Shown: positions 1 through 8,246 of the stretch, one piece after another
How positions within the stretch are numbered: the stretch's first letter is position 1
Layout of the letters: each line of letters opens with the position of its first letter
Assembly (NCBI RefSeq): GCF_027460265.1
Contig: NZ_JAPZBC010000001.1
Location: 6,746,001-6,810,000, forward strand
DNA length: 64,000 nt
Source of the DNA: Streptomyces sp. WMMC940
GTDB lineage: Bacteria; Actinomycetota; Actinomycetes; Streptomycetales; Streptomycetaceae
Direction: 5' to 3'
Program-made: the position numbers and the translations under genes
The notes under the pieces: generated by a model
The model's input: the letters and a program-made list of their open reading frames with translations, nothing else
Databases searched by the model: none
Told to the model about the DNA's origin: nothing

Positions 1-1
1 G

Positions 2-241
2 TACCCGCACTCCAACCAGGTCGGCCAGACCGGCAAGAGCGTCTCCCCGCAGCTGTACATCGCCTCCGGAATCTCCGGCGCGATCCAGCACCGGGCCGGT
101 ATGCAGACCTCGAAGACGATCGTGGCGGTCAACAAGGACCCCGAGGCCCCGATCTTCGACCTGGTCGACTACGGCGTGGTCGGCGACCTGTTCGAGGTCG
201 TCCCCCAGCTGACCGACGAGGTCAAGGCCCGCAAGGGCTGA
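2..241 (+). CDS. etfA: Electron transfer flavoprotein alpha subunit, C-terminal part
   Basis: Only the last 79 codons are inside the window; the gene begins to the left. The reading frame from base 2 gives the FAD-binding C-terminal domain of ETF alpha: the QVGQTGK segment, then the [12 protein letters not shown] segment that contacts FAD, then the conserved [10 protein letters not shown] and VPQLTDEV tail, ending at TGA 239-241. ETF passes electrons from acyl-CoA and related dehydrogenases to the quinone pool through ETF-quinone oxidoreductase. The beta subunit gene is probably just upstream, outside the window. A GC-rich hairpin follows the stop, so this is likely the last gene of its operon. 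Identity is confident because this domain is strongly conserved. Confidence 0.93.
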   Translation, partial: YPHSNQVGQTGKSVSPQLYIASGISGAIQHRAGMQTSKTIVAVNKDPEAPIFDLVDYGVVGDLFEVVPQLTDEVKARKG

Positions 242-261
242 GTCGGGACAGCACGCCCGTC

Positions 262-295
262 CGGGGCCGCACGGTGAAGCCACCGCGCGGCCCCG
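262..295 (+). terminator. Hairpin after etfA
   Basis: CGGGGCCGC (262-270) pairs with GCGGCCCCG (287-295), and a smaller CGGTG/CCACCG pairing lies inside the loop. It starts 21 bases after the etfA stop. There is no U-tract, as is usual for Streptomyces terminators. Confidence 0.6.
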
Positions 296-313
296 CGGCG
301 TTCCGGGAGACCA

Positions 314-342
314 TTGACGCAGGTCAGTCACCCCGATAGCTT
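314..342 (+). promoter_or_regulatory. Housekeeping-type promoter for the aldolase-like gene
   Basis: TTGACG at 314-319 and TAGCTT at 337-342 are separated by exactly 17 bases, close to the HrdB (sigma-70) consensus. The expected start of transcription is near 349, about 53 bases before the ATG. Within the leader, ATTCCG (360-365) and CGGAAT (371-376) form an inverted repeat with a 5-base gap that could be an operator. Confidence 0.6.
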
Positions 343-401
343 CACCATACGGATTGCTGATTCCGTCAAGCGGAATGACGTGAGTGTGGGAGGGTGCCGA
401 G

Positions 402-1691
402 ATGGGCCAGCAGGAGAAGGTGTCGACGAGCCTCGCCGGCGCGGTCGGCGAGGAGATCAGCACCTCCCTCGCGCCGGTGGACGCCGAACTCGCCCGCCGG
501 TACCCGGGAGACCCCGGCACCCGCCAGCCCGTCCACACCGTCTACGTACCCGGCGACGCCTACGACGCCGGGACCATTCGCTCCTGGGGCGACCAGGCGC
601 TCGCCGCGCTGGACGAGCACGCGCCGGACGCCGTGACCCTCGCGCGGGTGCTCGGGCTCCCCGACGACCTCGCGGAGCCCGTGTACAACCGGGTACGGGC
701 GAAGCTGGAGCGCGAGCCCGTGGAGGATCTGCGGGTCGACTTCGAGGACGGCTACCACGGACGCGACGAGGACGCCGACGCCGCCCGCGCCGCCCGGCTG
801 GTCTCCGAGGCGTACGCCCGTGGTGCTTCGGCGCCGTACACGGGCATCCGCATGAAGTGCATGGAGGCCGCCGTACGCGACCGCGGGATCCGCACCACCG
901 ACGTGTTCCTGACCGGACTGATGGAGCACGGCGGGCTGCCCGGCGGACTCGTCCTCACCCTCCCGAAGGTGACCTACGCGGAGCAGGTCACGGCCTTCGT
1001 CCGGCTCCTCGAGGCCTTCGAGAAGGCCCACGGCCTCGACGCGGGCCGCATCGGGTTCGAGATCCAGATCGAGACCAGTCAGGCCATCCTCGCCGCCGAC
1101 GGCACCGCGACCGTCGCCCGGATGATCGACGCCGCCGAGGGCCGAGCCACCGGGCTCCACTACGGCACGTTCGACTACAGCGCCTGTCTCGGCGTCAGCG
1201 CGGCCCACCAGGCGAGCGACCATCCCGCCGCCGACCACGCCAAGGCGATCATGCAGGTCGCCGCCGCCGGCACCGGCGTCCGGGTCTCGGACGGCTCCAC
1301 CAACGTGCTGCCGGTCGGCGGCACCGACCACGTGCACGAGGCCTGGCGGCTCCACTACGGGCTGACGCGGCGCGCGCTGGCCCGCGCGTACTACCAGGGG
1401 TGGGACATGCACCCCGGCCACCTCCCGACCCGCTACGCCGCCGTGTTCGCGTTCTACCGCGAGGGCCTGGAGGCTGCGGCCGCACGCCTCGCCGCGTACG
1501 TCGCCCGGACCGAGGGCGACATCATGGACGAGCCCGCCACCGCCAAGGCGCTCAGCGGCCATCTGCTGCGGGGCCTGGACTGCGGTGCCCTCGACGACGC
1601 CGAGGTCGCGCGTCTCACCGGCCTCACCCGGTCCGAGCTCGACGCCTTCGCCCGGCCGCGCCGCGGCGATCTGACGGCCACCGCGCAGTAG
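402..1691 (+). CDS. HpcH/HpaI aldolase-like protein (DUF6986 family)
   Basis: The 429-residue product resembles a Streptomyces family related to HpcH/HpaI and citrate lyase beta-type aldolases. The sequence shows the metal-site-like RVDFEDGYHGR segment near residue 110, a GIRMKCME segment, LTLPKVTYAEQ, the FEIQIETSQAI strand and YQGWDMHPGHLPTRYAA near the C terminus. Together these fit a TIM barrel acting on 2-keto-acid or CoA-type substrates. The substrate is not evident from the sequence. The ATG at 402 is preferred because GGGAGGG sits 7 bases upstream; an in-frame GTG at 384 has no such site. It has its own promoter and stands alone between etfA and a LacI gene. The fold is reasonably sure; the reaction is unknown. 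Confidence 0.75.
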   Translation: MGQQEKVSTSLAGAVGEEISTSLAPVDAELARRYPGDPGTRQPVHTVYVPGDAYDAGTIRSWGDQALAALDEHAPDAVTLARVLGLPDDLAEPVYNRVRAKLEREPVEDLRVDFEDGYHGRDEDADAARAARLVSEAYARGASAPYTGIRMKCMEAAVRDRGIRTTDVFLTGLMEHGGLPGGLVLTLPKVTYAEQVTAFVRLLEAFEKAHGLDAGRIGFEIQIETSQAILAADGTATVARMIDAAEGRATGLHYGTFDYSACLGVSAAHQASDHPAADHAKAIMQVAAAGTGVRVSDGSTNVLPVGGTDHVHEAWRLHYGLTRRALARAYYQGWDMHPGHLPTRYAAVFAFYREGLEAAAARLAAYVARTEGDIMDEPATAKALSGHLLRGLDCGALDDAEVARLTGLTRSELDAFARPRRGDLTATAQ

Positions 1692-1807
1692 CCGCCGCCG
1701 GAACGGCCACCGCCGCCCACCAGGACGTTCGGCCGCAGGAGTCCCGCCGCGCCGACCGCGACCGGCTCCCGCAAGGGTCGGCGGGGCCCCGTCGGACGGA
1801 CGGGCCG

Positions 1808-2941
1808 TCAGGCGCCGGGCGGTGGCACCTCGCCCGAGCCCCGGGCCAGCAGCCGGGTCGTCAGCTGCACGCGCGCCGGTGCCTCCGAGACCCCGTCCAG
1901 CCGGCGGAACAGCCGCTCGGCGGCGGTACGGCCGAGCGCGGCGGCGTCCTGGGCGATCACCGTGATGCCCAGCAGGTCGGCGAGTTCGATGTCGTCGAAC
2001 CCGACGAGGGCGACCGGGGCCCGGCGGCCCGCCAGCAGCCGCACCGCCGTCACCGTCACCCGGTTGTTGCCCGCGAACAGGGCGGTGACCGGCTCGGGAC
2101 CGGAGAGCATCTCCTCCGTCGCCGCCGTCACCCGCGAGGGATCCGTCGAGCCGAGGGACACCCAGCGTTCGTCCACCGGCAGCCCGGCGTCCTCCATCGC
2201 CGCCCGGTAACCGCGCAGCCGTTCCACCGCGGTGTGGATGCGCGGCTGGTCGCCGATGAACCCGATCCTCCGGTGCCCGTGCGCGATCAGATGCGCGACG
2301 CCCTCGCGGGCGCCGCCGAAGCTGTCGGAGAGCACGACGTCCGCGTCGATCCGGCCGGCGGGCCGGTCCACGAACACCGTCGCCACGCCCGCCTTGATCT
2401 CGGGCTCCAGGTAGCGGTGGTCGTGGCCCGCGGGGATGACGATCAGTCCGTCCACCCGGCGGGCGCACAGCGCGAGCACCAACTCCTGTTCCCGGTCGGG
2501 GTCCTCCGCGCTGGAACCGTTGATCAGCAGGGCCCCGTGCGCCCGGGCCACCTCCTCCACGGCCCGGCTCAGCGGCCCGTAGAAGGGGTCGGCCAGATCC
2601 TCCAGCACCAGCCCGATCGAGGCGGTACGGCCCTTGCGCAGCACGCGCGCGCTGTCGTTGCGACGGAATCCCAGTGCCTCGATGGCCTCCTGCACCCGGC
2701 GTTCGGTGTCCGGGGTGACGCCCGGCTCGCCGTTCACCACGCGCGAGACCGTCTTCAGCCCGACTCCGGCACGCGCGGCCACGTCCTTCATGGTGGGCCG
2801 GTTGCCGTAACGGGTGTCGGTGCGGCGGGCGAACTCGGCCACGATGCGCTGTCCTGTCGTCGTCGGGAGTGCCCGTCCGGGCACCTGGCGGATACCGCGT
2901 GCGCCCGGTTCGGGGCTGTGCGAGGGTGTGGCGTCGAGCAT
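1808..2941 (-). CDS. LacI-family transcriptional regulator
   Basis: The 377-residue protein has a LacI helix-turn-helix (MKDVAARAGVGLKTVSRVVN) beginning near residue 51, the hinge region, and a periplasmic-binding-protein-like sensor domain (IGLVLEDLADPFY onward, VALVGFDDIELA near the C terminus). Such proteins normally repress sugar-uptake or catabolic genes until a sugar binds. Most LacI proteins start at or just before the helix-turn-helix, so the first 40-50 residues may not be translated; no clear ribosome site separates the possible starts. The gene is divergent from a ROK sugar kinase, and a perfect 12-base palindrome lies 8 bases before this start, so it probably regulates itself and the kinase. 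The inducing sugar cannot be read from sequence. Confidence 0.92.
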   Translation of the reverse strand: MLDATPSHSPEPGARGIRQVPGRALPTTTGQRIVAEFARRTDTRYGNRPTMKDVAARAGVGLKTVSRVVNGEPGVTPDTERRVQEAIEALGFRRNDSARVLRKGRTASIGLVLEDLADPFYGPLSRAVEEVARAHGALLINGSSAEDPDREQELVLALCARRVDGLIVIPAGHDHRYLEPEIKAGVATVFVDRPAGRIDADVVLSDSFGGAREGVAHLIAHGHRRIGFIGDQPRIHTAVERLRGYRAAMEDAGLPVDERWVSLGSTDPSRVTAATEEMLSGPEPVTALFAGNNRVTVTAVRLLAGRRAPVALVGFDDIELADLLGITVIAQDAAALGRTAAERLFRRLDGVSEAPARVQLTTRLLARGSGEVPPPGA

Positions 2942-2949
2942 AGGCCCTG

Positions 2950-2961
2950 GACAACGTTGTC
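2950..2961. promoter_or_regulatory. Probable LacI-type operator
   Basis: GACAACGTTGTC is a perfect 12-base palindrome with the central CG typical of LacI-family operators. It lies between the divergent LacI regulator and ROK kinase genes, where it could overlap both promoters. Confidence 0.65.
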
Positions 2962-3021
2962 AGGGGAATGGAGACTGGTCGGAGAAGCAGCTGGACCGTC
3001 CCCGGGGAGAATCGCACACCG

Positions 3022-3981
3022 ATGCATAACGACCTCGTCGCCGCGCTCGACATCGGCGGTACCAAGATCGCCGGCGCACTGGTGGACGGCAGCGGCCGGA
3101 TCCTCGTACGGGCGCAGCGGCCGACGCCGGCGCGCGAGGACGGCGAGACGGTGATGCGCGCGGTCGCGTCGGTACTCGGCGAGCTCTGTGCCTCGCCGTG
3201 CTGGCTGCACGTCACCGCGGTGGGCGTCGGCAGCGCGGGTCCGGTGAACACGTCAGCGGGCACGGTCAGTCCGGTCAACGTCCCCGGCTGGCGAGGGTTT
3301 CCACTGGTGGACCGGGTGCGGGCGGCCACCGGTGGGCTGCCGGTGGAACTGGTCGGGGACGGCGTCGCCATGACCGCGGCCGAGCACTGGCAGGGTGCGG
3401 CCCGCGGATACGACAACGCCCTGTGCATGGTGGTCTCCACCGGCGTCGGCGGCGGGCTCGTGCTCGGCGGCAGGCTGCACCCGGGGCCGACCGGGAACGC
3501 CGGTCACATCGGCCACATCAGCGTGGACCTCGACGGCGACCTCTGTCCGTGCGGGGCGCGCGGCTGTGTGGAGGGAATCGCGAGCGGCCCGAACATCGCC
3601 CGCCGGGCCCTTGAGGGCGGCTGGCGCCCCGGCCCTGACGGGGACTCCTCGGCGGCCGCCGTCGCCGTGGCCGCCGCCGCGGGCGATCCGGTCGCGATCG
3701 CCTCCTTCGAGCGCGCCGCACAGGCCCTGGCCGCCGGAATCGCCGCCACCGCCACACTCGTCGAGATCGGTATCGCCGTGGTCGGCGGGGGAGTGGCGGG
3801 CGCGGGAGAGATCCTCTTCACCCCCCTGCGCCGCGCGCTGCGCGACTACGCCACGCTCTCCTTCGTCCGGGACCTCGTCGTGGCGCCGGCCCTGACGGGC
3901 ACCGACGCGGGTCTCCTCGGCGCTGCCGCCGCGGTCTCGCCCGGCCCGCGCGGCCAGGCGGCGGCGACGGCGGCGGGCTGA
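3022..3981 (+). CDS. ROK-family sugar kinase (glucokinase-like)
   Basis: The 319-residue product begins with the ATP phosphate loop ALDIGGTKIAGAL and carries the ROK signature: STGVGGGLVLGG near residue 140, then GHIGHISVDLDG followed by CPCGARGCVEG, the CxCGxxGCxE zinc site that separates ROK sugar kinases from other ASKHA proteins. It lacks an N-terminal winged helix, so it is a kinase rather than a ROK repressor. It should phosphorylate glucose, fructose or an N-acyl sugar in the cytoplasm. The ATG at 3022 follows GGGGAGA by 11 bases; an in-frame ATG at 2968 would add a poorly conserved leader. It is divergent from the LacI gene, which likely controls it. No transporter is adjacent, so the substrate is open. 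Confidence 0.88.
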   Translation: MHNDLVAALDIGGTKIAGALVDGSGRILVRAQRPTPAREDGETVMRAVASVLGELCASPCWLHVTAVGVGSAGPVNTSAGTVSPVNVPGWRGFPLVDRVRAATGGLPVELVGDGVAMTAAEHWQGAARGYDNALCMVVSTGVGGGLVLGGRLHPGPTGNAGHIGHISVDLDGDLCPCGARGCVEGIASGPNIARRALEGGWRPGPDGDSSAAAVAVAAAAGDPVAIASFERAAQALAAGIAATATLVEIGIAVVGGGVAGAGEILFTPLRRALRDYATLSFVRDLVVAPALTGTDAGLLGAAAAVSPGPRGQAAATAAG

Positions 3982-4299
3982 GGACCGGGCCCTGGGCGAC
4001 GCCGACCCGGCGCGCCGACGGAGGCCGAGCGCCGGCGGGCGGACTCCGTCACGGCGCCGAACCGCGCTCCGCGGCCGGGGGTCGGGCGCCCCGCTCCTGA
4101 GGCACCGCGGCCCGGGCCCACCACGTTCCGGCGGCGGCGCACCACCACGGCCGGAAGCCACCACCGCCGGGTACGAACCACCGCCCAGCGACGGCGAGGT
4201 GGCGTCGGGAGCCGGTGGGGCCGCGGCGATGCGGCGGGGCGGTGCCCGGTGCCGGGCCTGCGTCATCCGGTGACCCGCCGGTCCGGCGGGCATGCCGCG
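3982..4299. other. Gene-free spacer (3982-4299)
   Basis: About 320 bases between the convergent ROK kinase and DUF4394 genes. I see no credible coding region. A small GC-rich stem (CCCGCCG/CGGCGGG, about 4275-4291) precedes the strong terminator at 4300. Confidence 0.5.
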
Positions 4300-4332
4300 G
4301 TGCTGTGCCGGAGGAACGCTCCGGCACAGCAC
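4300..4332 (-). terminator. Perfect 14-bp hairpin terminator
   Basis: GTGCTGTGCCGGAG (4300-4313) pairs perfectly with CTCCGGCACAGCAC (4319-4332) around a 5-base loop. It lies 28 bases past the stop of the leftward DUF4394 gene and could also stop readthrough from the rightward ROK kinase. Confidence 0.75.
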
Positions 4333-4360
4333 CTGCGTCATGCGCCCGGGTCGCGCCGGA

Positions 4361-5242
4361 TCAGTTGCCGTTGCCCGGCTTGCCGTTGTCGTCGTTGTCG
4401 TTGTCGTTGTCGTTGTCCTGGTTCTGGGTCAGGGGCACCGCGATGTCGACCACCTGCACCGGGAAGGCCTGGCCGACCCTCGTGGCCTCACCGGTCAGCA
4501 GGTTGACCCGGTAGAAGCCGGTGGTGCCGCCGTTGGTCTGGAGCGAGGCGAAGCCCTGGTTCGTGGCCTTGGTCGAGGAGTAGATGTCGAATCCGGCCGG
4601 AAGGCCGGCGTTCACCCCCAGATCACCGGTGGACTCGAGGACGCCGGTGTTCGGCGGGGACACGACGCCGACCTGGTCGCCGTTCGTGTCGATGACGAAC
4701 AGTGTGGTGTCGGTGGCCGGAGCCATGTCGTTGTTGGTGTAAGCCGCGCCGGTCACCCCGAGGACCGTGAGGTCGGTGTCCTCCTCGGTGTTGCCGTCCT
4801 CGACGTTGTGACGGAGGTTCTGACCGGTGTTGCTGATGATCCGCAGCCGGTTGGCGGCAGCGCTGAAGTCCACGCCGAACTGTTCACCCTCCAGCAAGAA
4901 CTCGAGCCGGTGGAGCAGGGTGGCCACTGCGGTCTGCGCATTGATGGTGTACACGCCGCCGGCGTTGCCGACGCCGTACAGCCGGCCGTCCTGCACCCGG
5001 TAGTCGATGCCGACCAGCGTCGTGTCCTCCTGCAGTCCGGTGACCGCGCCGATCTCCGTGACGTCCTGCGGACGGTTGGCACGGAACTGCACGAGCCTCT
5101 GGTCGCTGGTCAGACCGGTAACGGTCAGACTGTTGCCGCCGCCGCCGTTCTCGTTGCCTCCGTCGTCCATGTCGGCGGCGGTCGCCGGCGCGGCCGTGGC
5201 GATCGAGGCCGCGAGGGCAAGAGCGATTACTGCTGCACGCAT
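4361..5242 (-). CDS. Secreted DUF4394-family protein with Asn/Asp-repeat tail
   Basis: The 293-residue product starts with a signal peptide (MRAAVIALALAASIATAAPA, likely cut after the APATAA segment near residue 23), so it is exported. The mature part has repeated beta-propeller-like strands typical of DUF4394: LVGIDYRVQDGRLYGVGNAGGVYTI, GVDFSAAANRLRIIS, LFVIDTNGDQVGVVSPPNTG. These proteins have no established reaction. The C terminus is an unusual hydrophilic run of alternating Asn and Asp encoded by a hexanucleotide repeat, followed by GKPGNGN. The ATG at 5242 has GGAG 7 bases upstream; a longer in-frame start at 5341 would bury the signal peptide. It stands alone with its own terminator. 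Confidence 0.8.
   Translation of the reverse strand: MRAAVIALALAASIATAAPATAADMDDGGNENGGGGNSLTVTGLTSDQRLVQFRANRPQDVTEIGAVTGLQEDTTLVGIDYRVQDGRLYGVGNAGGVYTINAQTAVATLLHRLEFLLEGEQFGVDFSAAANRLRIISNTGQNLRHNVEDGNTEEDTDLTVLGVTGAAYTNNDMAPATDTTLFVIDTNGDQVGVVSPPNTGVLESTGDLGVNAGLPAGFDIYSSTKATNQGFASLQTNGGTTGFYRVNLLTGEATRVGQAFPVQVVDIAVPLTQNQDNDNDNDNDDNGKPGNGN
4385..4417 (-). repeat. Hexanucleotide repeat coding for Asn-Asp
   Basis: Four consecutive GTTGTC units (4394-4417), plus one more unit and a GTC at the left, encode alternating Asp and Asn near the C terminus of the DUF4394 protein. Slippage would change tail length by whole residue pairs without shifting the frame. Confidence 0.8.
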
Positions 5243-5794
5243 AAGATCTCCGAGCTCTCTTCGGACGCCCCCATCCGATGAGGCGTCAACACGCCGACGA
5301 TAAGCATGCAAATCACCGGATAGCTCCCTGAATAGACCCATAAGGCGTCGCCTGCTGCTCCGACCGAGGGAACGCGATCATCGGCGTGTCGGGCGCTCGC
5401 CGGGCGTGGCGAGGACGGGCATCGCGCAGGCCCGGGAGCGGCGTCCGCCGGCGGAGTGACCCGCCGGCCGGTGTTCGGCCGCCCTCCGGGGGAAGGCCGG
5501 TCGGCGGCCGGAGCCGCGCGTCCGCCGACGCCCTGGCCGGCGGAGCGGCGATCACCGTGCCGGCGTCCTTCGGCGTTTCGTGCGGATGTGAAGGTGACGC
5601 ATCGTGACGTGCCTCCCGCGCTCACGCGTGGGCGTGGACGGGGGACGCACGGTCGCCGCGGTACGTGGTGGAGCAGCGGGCGCCGCCAAAGCGCGGATTC
5701 CGCCTCAGCGCCGCGCCGAAATGCCCGCGCGGGAGTTTCCCGGACCCCGACCTGCGGCATCAGGGTCATGGGCACGACAGAAGGGGGTGCGCAC
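5243..5794. other. Spacer between divergent DUF4394 and amidase genes
   Basis: About 550 bases with lower GC near 5240-5345, where the DUF4394 promoter should lie, and GC-rich sequence beyond. Open frames here are extensions or shadows with no recognisable product or good ribosome site. I could not assign a clear -35/-10 pair for either gene. Confidence 0.4.
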
Positions 5795-6724
5795 ATGGCC
5801 TGGTACCCAGGTGCCACCAAGTACGAGCTACAGCCCGAGTCGGACGGTCAGCCGGCCATCCGGCCCACCCAGTTCATCCTGCACAGCATCGCCGCGCCGT
5901 GGACCGCTCAACGGCTCTACGAGTACTGGAAGTCCACCAACCTCGAGTCCCATTTCGGTCTCGGATACGAGGGTGACCTGGGCCAGTACATCGGCACCGA
6001 GACCCGCGCCGACGCCAACGCCGGCGCGAACCGGCGCCCTGACGGAACCGGCGCCGTCAGCATCGAGACCGCGTCGAACACCAAGTCGTCGGACCCGTGG
6101 ACCGATGCCCAGGTCGAGCAGCTGGTCCGGCTCGGGGTGTGGCTGCACCAGCGGCACGGCATCCCGCTGCGCACCTGCCGCAGCCACGACGACCCCGGTT
6201 ACGGCTACCACCGTCTGCACTCCGCCTGGGCGGTGTCCGGCACCGCCTGCCCGGGGGACGCCCGGGTGCGCCAGTTCAAGAACGTCGTCTTCCCCGGAAT
6301 CGTCGCCCGCGCGACCGGACAGAGCCCGCCCCAGGAGGACCCCGACATGCCGTCCATGCTGAATGAGTCCAATGCCGTGGACGTCACGCTCCGTTCCGGT
6401 GTCTGGACGGGCCTGGCCTTCACGGACGCGGTCCTGCACGCGGGGCCCCGGCGTCACTCGACCCTGGTCCACCTGCTGTTCGCCGACAACACCCACAAGG
6501 AGGCGCGGATAGAGGGCCGTTTCTATCTGACCGACACGGCGGGCCGAAACCCGTCCCCGTACCTCGCCGTCACCGGAAAGGGGCCCGGCGGCCACCAGTT
6601 CCAGTGCACCGCGGACGTGCCCAGGGATCGTCATCTGCGGTTCGAGGTCCGGGCGACCACGCCGGACGGATCGTCGGTACGGCTGCTCCACCGTGTCGTC
6701 TCGGGGCCGTACTGGGCCCTGTGA
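5795..6724 (+). CDS. N-acetylmuramoyl-L-alanine amidase (amidase_2/PGRP fold)
   Basis: The 309-residue protein has an N-terminal zinc amidase domain (about residues 10-175). Putative zinc ligands are the His in FILHSIAAP, the His in RSHDDPGYGYHRLH and the Cys in SGTACPGD, with the Tyr/Glu-rich segment GLGYEGDLGQYIGTE between. It should cut the bond between N-acetylmuramic acid and L-alanine in peptidoglycan. The C-terminal 120 residues (from about 185) form a separate beta-rich domain I do not recognise, possibly wall binding. There is no signal peptide, so secretion would need another route, or the protein acts like a lysin. The ATG at 5795 has AGAAGGGGG upstream; ATG 5768 is an alternative. 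No prophage genes flank it. Confidence 0.82.
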   Translation: MAWYPGATKYELQPESDGQPAIRPTQFILHSIAAPWTAQRLYEYWKSTNLESHFGLGYEGDLGQYIGTETRADANAGANRRPDGTGAVSIETASNTKSSDPWTDAQVEQLVRLGVWLHQRHGIPLRTCRSHDDPGYGYHRLHSAWAVSGTACPGDARVRQFKNVVFPGIVARATGQSPPQEDPDMPSMLNESNAVDVTLRSGVWTGLAFTDAVLHAGPRRHSTLVHLLFADNTHKEARIEGRFYLTDTAGRNPSPYLAVTGKGPGGHQFQCTADVPRDRHLRFEVRATTPDGSSVRLLHRVVSGPYWAL

Positions 6725-6739
6725 TCGGGGGCGACGGGC

Positions 6740-6913
6740 TCAGCGGGACTCGGCCCCCTGCTGCGGGATCACGACGAGGAACGCGTCCGTGTCCAGGTCC
6801 ATCACCACCTCCGCCGGGACGCCCTCGTCCCGCCGCGCCCGCGCGAACTCCTCTGCAGGCCGGCTCCCTCGCGGGCCACCGGCGGGAAACGTCTCCAGCA
6901 CCGTTCGGCGCAT
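6740..6913 (-). CDS. Small hypothetical protein (57 aa)
   Basis: This short gene encodes 57 residues beginning MRRTVLETFPAGG and ending in VVMDLDTDAFLVVIPQQG. The ribosome site is very good (AAGGGGG followed 6 bases later by the ATG at 6913), and codon use matches neighbouring genes. The second half (EVVMDLDTDAFLVV) looks like a beta-hairpin of a small globular protein. No function is recognised, though it looks like a conserved Streptomyces type. It converges on the amidase gene with only 15 bases between stops, and is divergent from the P-loop/NUDIX gene. Confidence 0.6.
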   Translation of the reverse strand: MRRTVLETFPAGGPRGSRPAEEFARARRDEGVPAEVVMDLDTDAFLVVIPQQGAESR

Positions 6914-7066
6914 CCCGCACCCCCTTGCTCGTCCGTGATCCACAACGAAGCTCCGTCCGGATGTGTTACGGCCCGGGCCCGCGCGGCCGGCGCGACGCAT
7001 CCGAGTGACGTTTCCGTGGCAGGGTGTTGCGGGCAGTCCACAGGGGGCTACGGAGGAGGGGGAACC

Positions 7067-8098
7067 GTGATCGTCTGGATCAACGGTGCGCTCAGCGCGG
7101 GCAAGACGACCACTGCTCGCGAGCTGATCGATCTGATCCCGAACAGCACGTTGTACGACCCCGAGGTGATCGGCGGGGCGATGCGGGCACTGCTGCCGCA
7201 GAAACGACTCGCCGAAGTGACGGACCACCAGGACCTGCCCATCTGGCGCCGGCTGGTCGTGGACACCGCGGCCGCGCTGCTCGCCGAGGTCGGCGGGGTG
7301 CTGGTGGTTCCGATGACCCTGCTGCGCCAGGAGTACCGCGACGAGATCTTCGGCGGCCTCGCCGCGCGCCGGATCCCGGTCCGGCATGTGCTCCTCTGCC
7401 CGGACGAAACGATCCTGCTCTCGCGGATCGCCGACCGCGAGGAGCCGTGCGCCCCGGGGGAACGCCCGGGGGAGGACCACGCGTACGACCACATCGAGCG
7501 CTACCGCACCGCCCTCGGCTGGCTGAGCGCCGACGCCCACGCCGTCGACAACTCGCGCCTCACGCCGAGGGAGACCGCGGAGACGGTCGCCGAGGCCGTA
7601 CGCTCCGGCGCGGCCGGGATCAGCGACATCGTGCAGACGGCGGAACCCACGGCCGAGACCCTCGCCGCCGGAGTCCTGCTCTTCGACGAACAGGACCGGG
7701 TGCTCCTCGTCGACCCCACCTACAAACCCGGCTGGGAGTTCCCCGGCGGTGTCGTCGAGGCGGGCGAGGCCCCGGCACGCGCGGGGATCCGGGAGGTCGC
7801 CGAGGAGATAGGGATCGAGCTCGGCGCCGTGCCGCGTCTGCTCGTCGTCGACTGGGAGCCGCCCCGGCCACCCGGGTACGGCGGGCTCCGGCTGCTCTTC
7901 GACGGAGGGCGGCTCACCGGCGACGACGCGGCCGAGCGGGTGAGCCTGCCCGGGGCCGAACTGAGGGACTGGCGCTTCGCGTCGGAGGAGGAGGCCGCGG
8001 GGATGCTGCCCCCGGTCCGCTACGAACGGCTGCGCTGGGCCCTGCGCGCCCGGGAACGCGGGACGGTGCTGAACCTGGAGGCCGGCGTGCCCGTCTGA
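7067..8098 (+). CDS. P-loop kinase-like / NUDIX hydrolase fusion protein
   Basis: The 343-residue product joins two nucleotide enzymes. Residues 1-175 form a P-loop NTPase of the TmrB/AAA_33 type: INGALSAGKTTTA is the Walker A loop, and LVVPMTLLRQEYRDEI and HVLLCPDETILLSRI fit small-molecule kinases and antibiotic phosphotransferases. Residues 190-343 form a NUDIX domain with the box GGVVEAGEAPARAGIREVAEEIGI, preceded by a substrate strand GWEFPGG. Together it could phosphorylate one nucleotide-like compound and hydrolyse another, or act in resistance or house-cleaning. The GTG at 7067 follows GGAGGAGGGGG closely, which decides the start. It is a single gene with no operon partner on its strand. 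Confidence 0.82.
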   Translation: MIVWINGALSAGKTTTARELIDLIPNSTLYDPEVIGGAMRALLPQKRLAEVTDHQDLPIWRRLVVDTAAALLAEVGGVLVVPMTLLRQEYRDEIFGGLAARRIPVRHVLLCPDETILLSRIADREEPCAPGERPGEDHAYDHIERYRTALGWLSADAHAVDNSRLTPRETAETVAEAVRSGAAGISDIVQTAEPTAETLAAGVLLFDEQDRVLLVDPTYKPGWEFPGGVVEAGEAPARAGIREVAEEIGIELGAVPRLLVVDWEPPRPPGYGGLRLLFDGGRLTGDDAAERVSLPGAELRDWRFASEEEAAGMLPPVRYERLRWALRARERGTVLNLEAGVPV

Positions 8099-8246
8099 CG
8101 AGTACGGGGCGCGAGCGTCCGGTGCCGTCCGGTGCGTCGAGTCGGCCGGGCGGTCACCCGGCGCACGTCCGCCGGGCGGCCCGGCTCGTGACACGCGCGC
8201 GGGCTCGCGCCCGGCACCGAGCCGTGCCGGCCGGTACCGTCCCGCG

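Noticed and set aside
314..3154. Long open frame over the aldolase and LacI genes on the + strand, and similar long frames elsewhere
   Set aside because: High third-position GC keeps shadow frames open; their translations are Arg/Pro/Gly-rich without domains, unlike the chosen frames.
5795..6724. Prophage endolysin
   Set aside because: The amidase lacks a signal peptide and has a lysin-like shape, but there is no holin, integrase, capsid or tail gene in the flanks.
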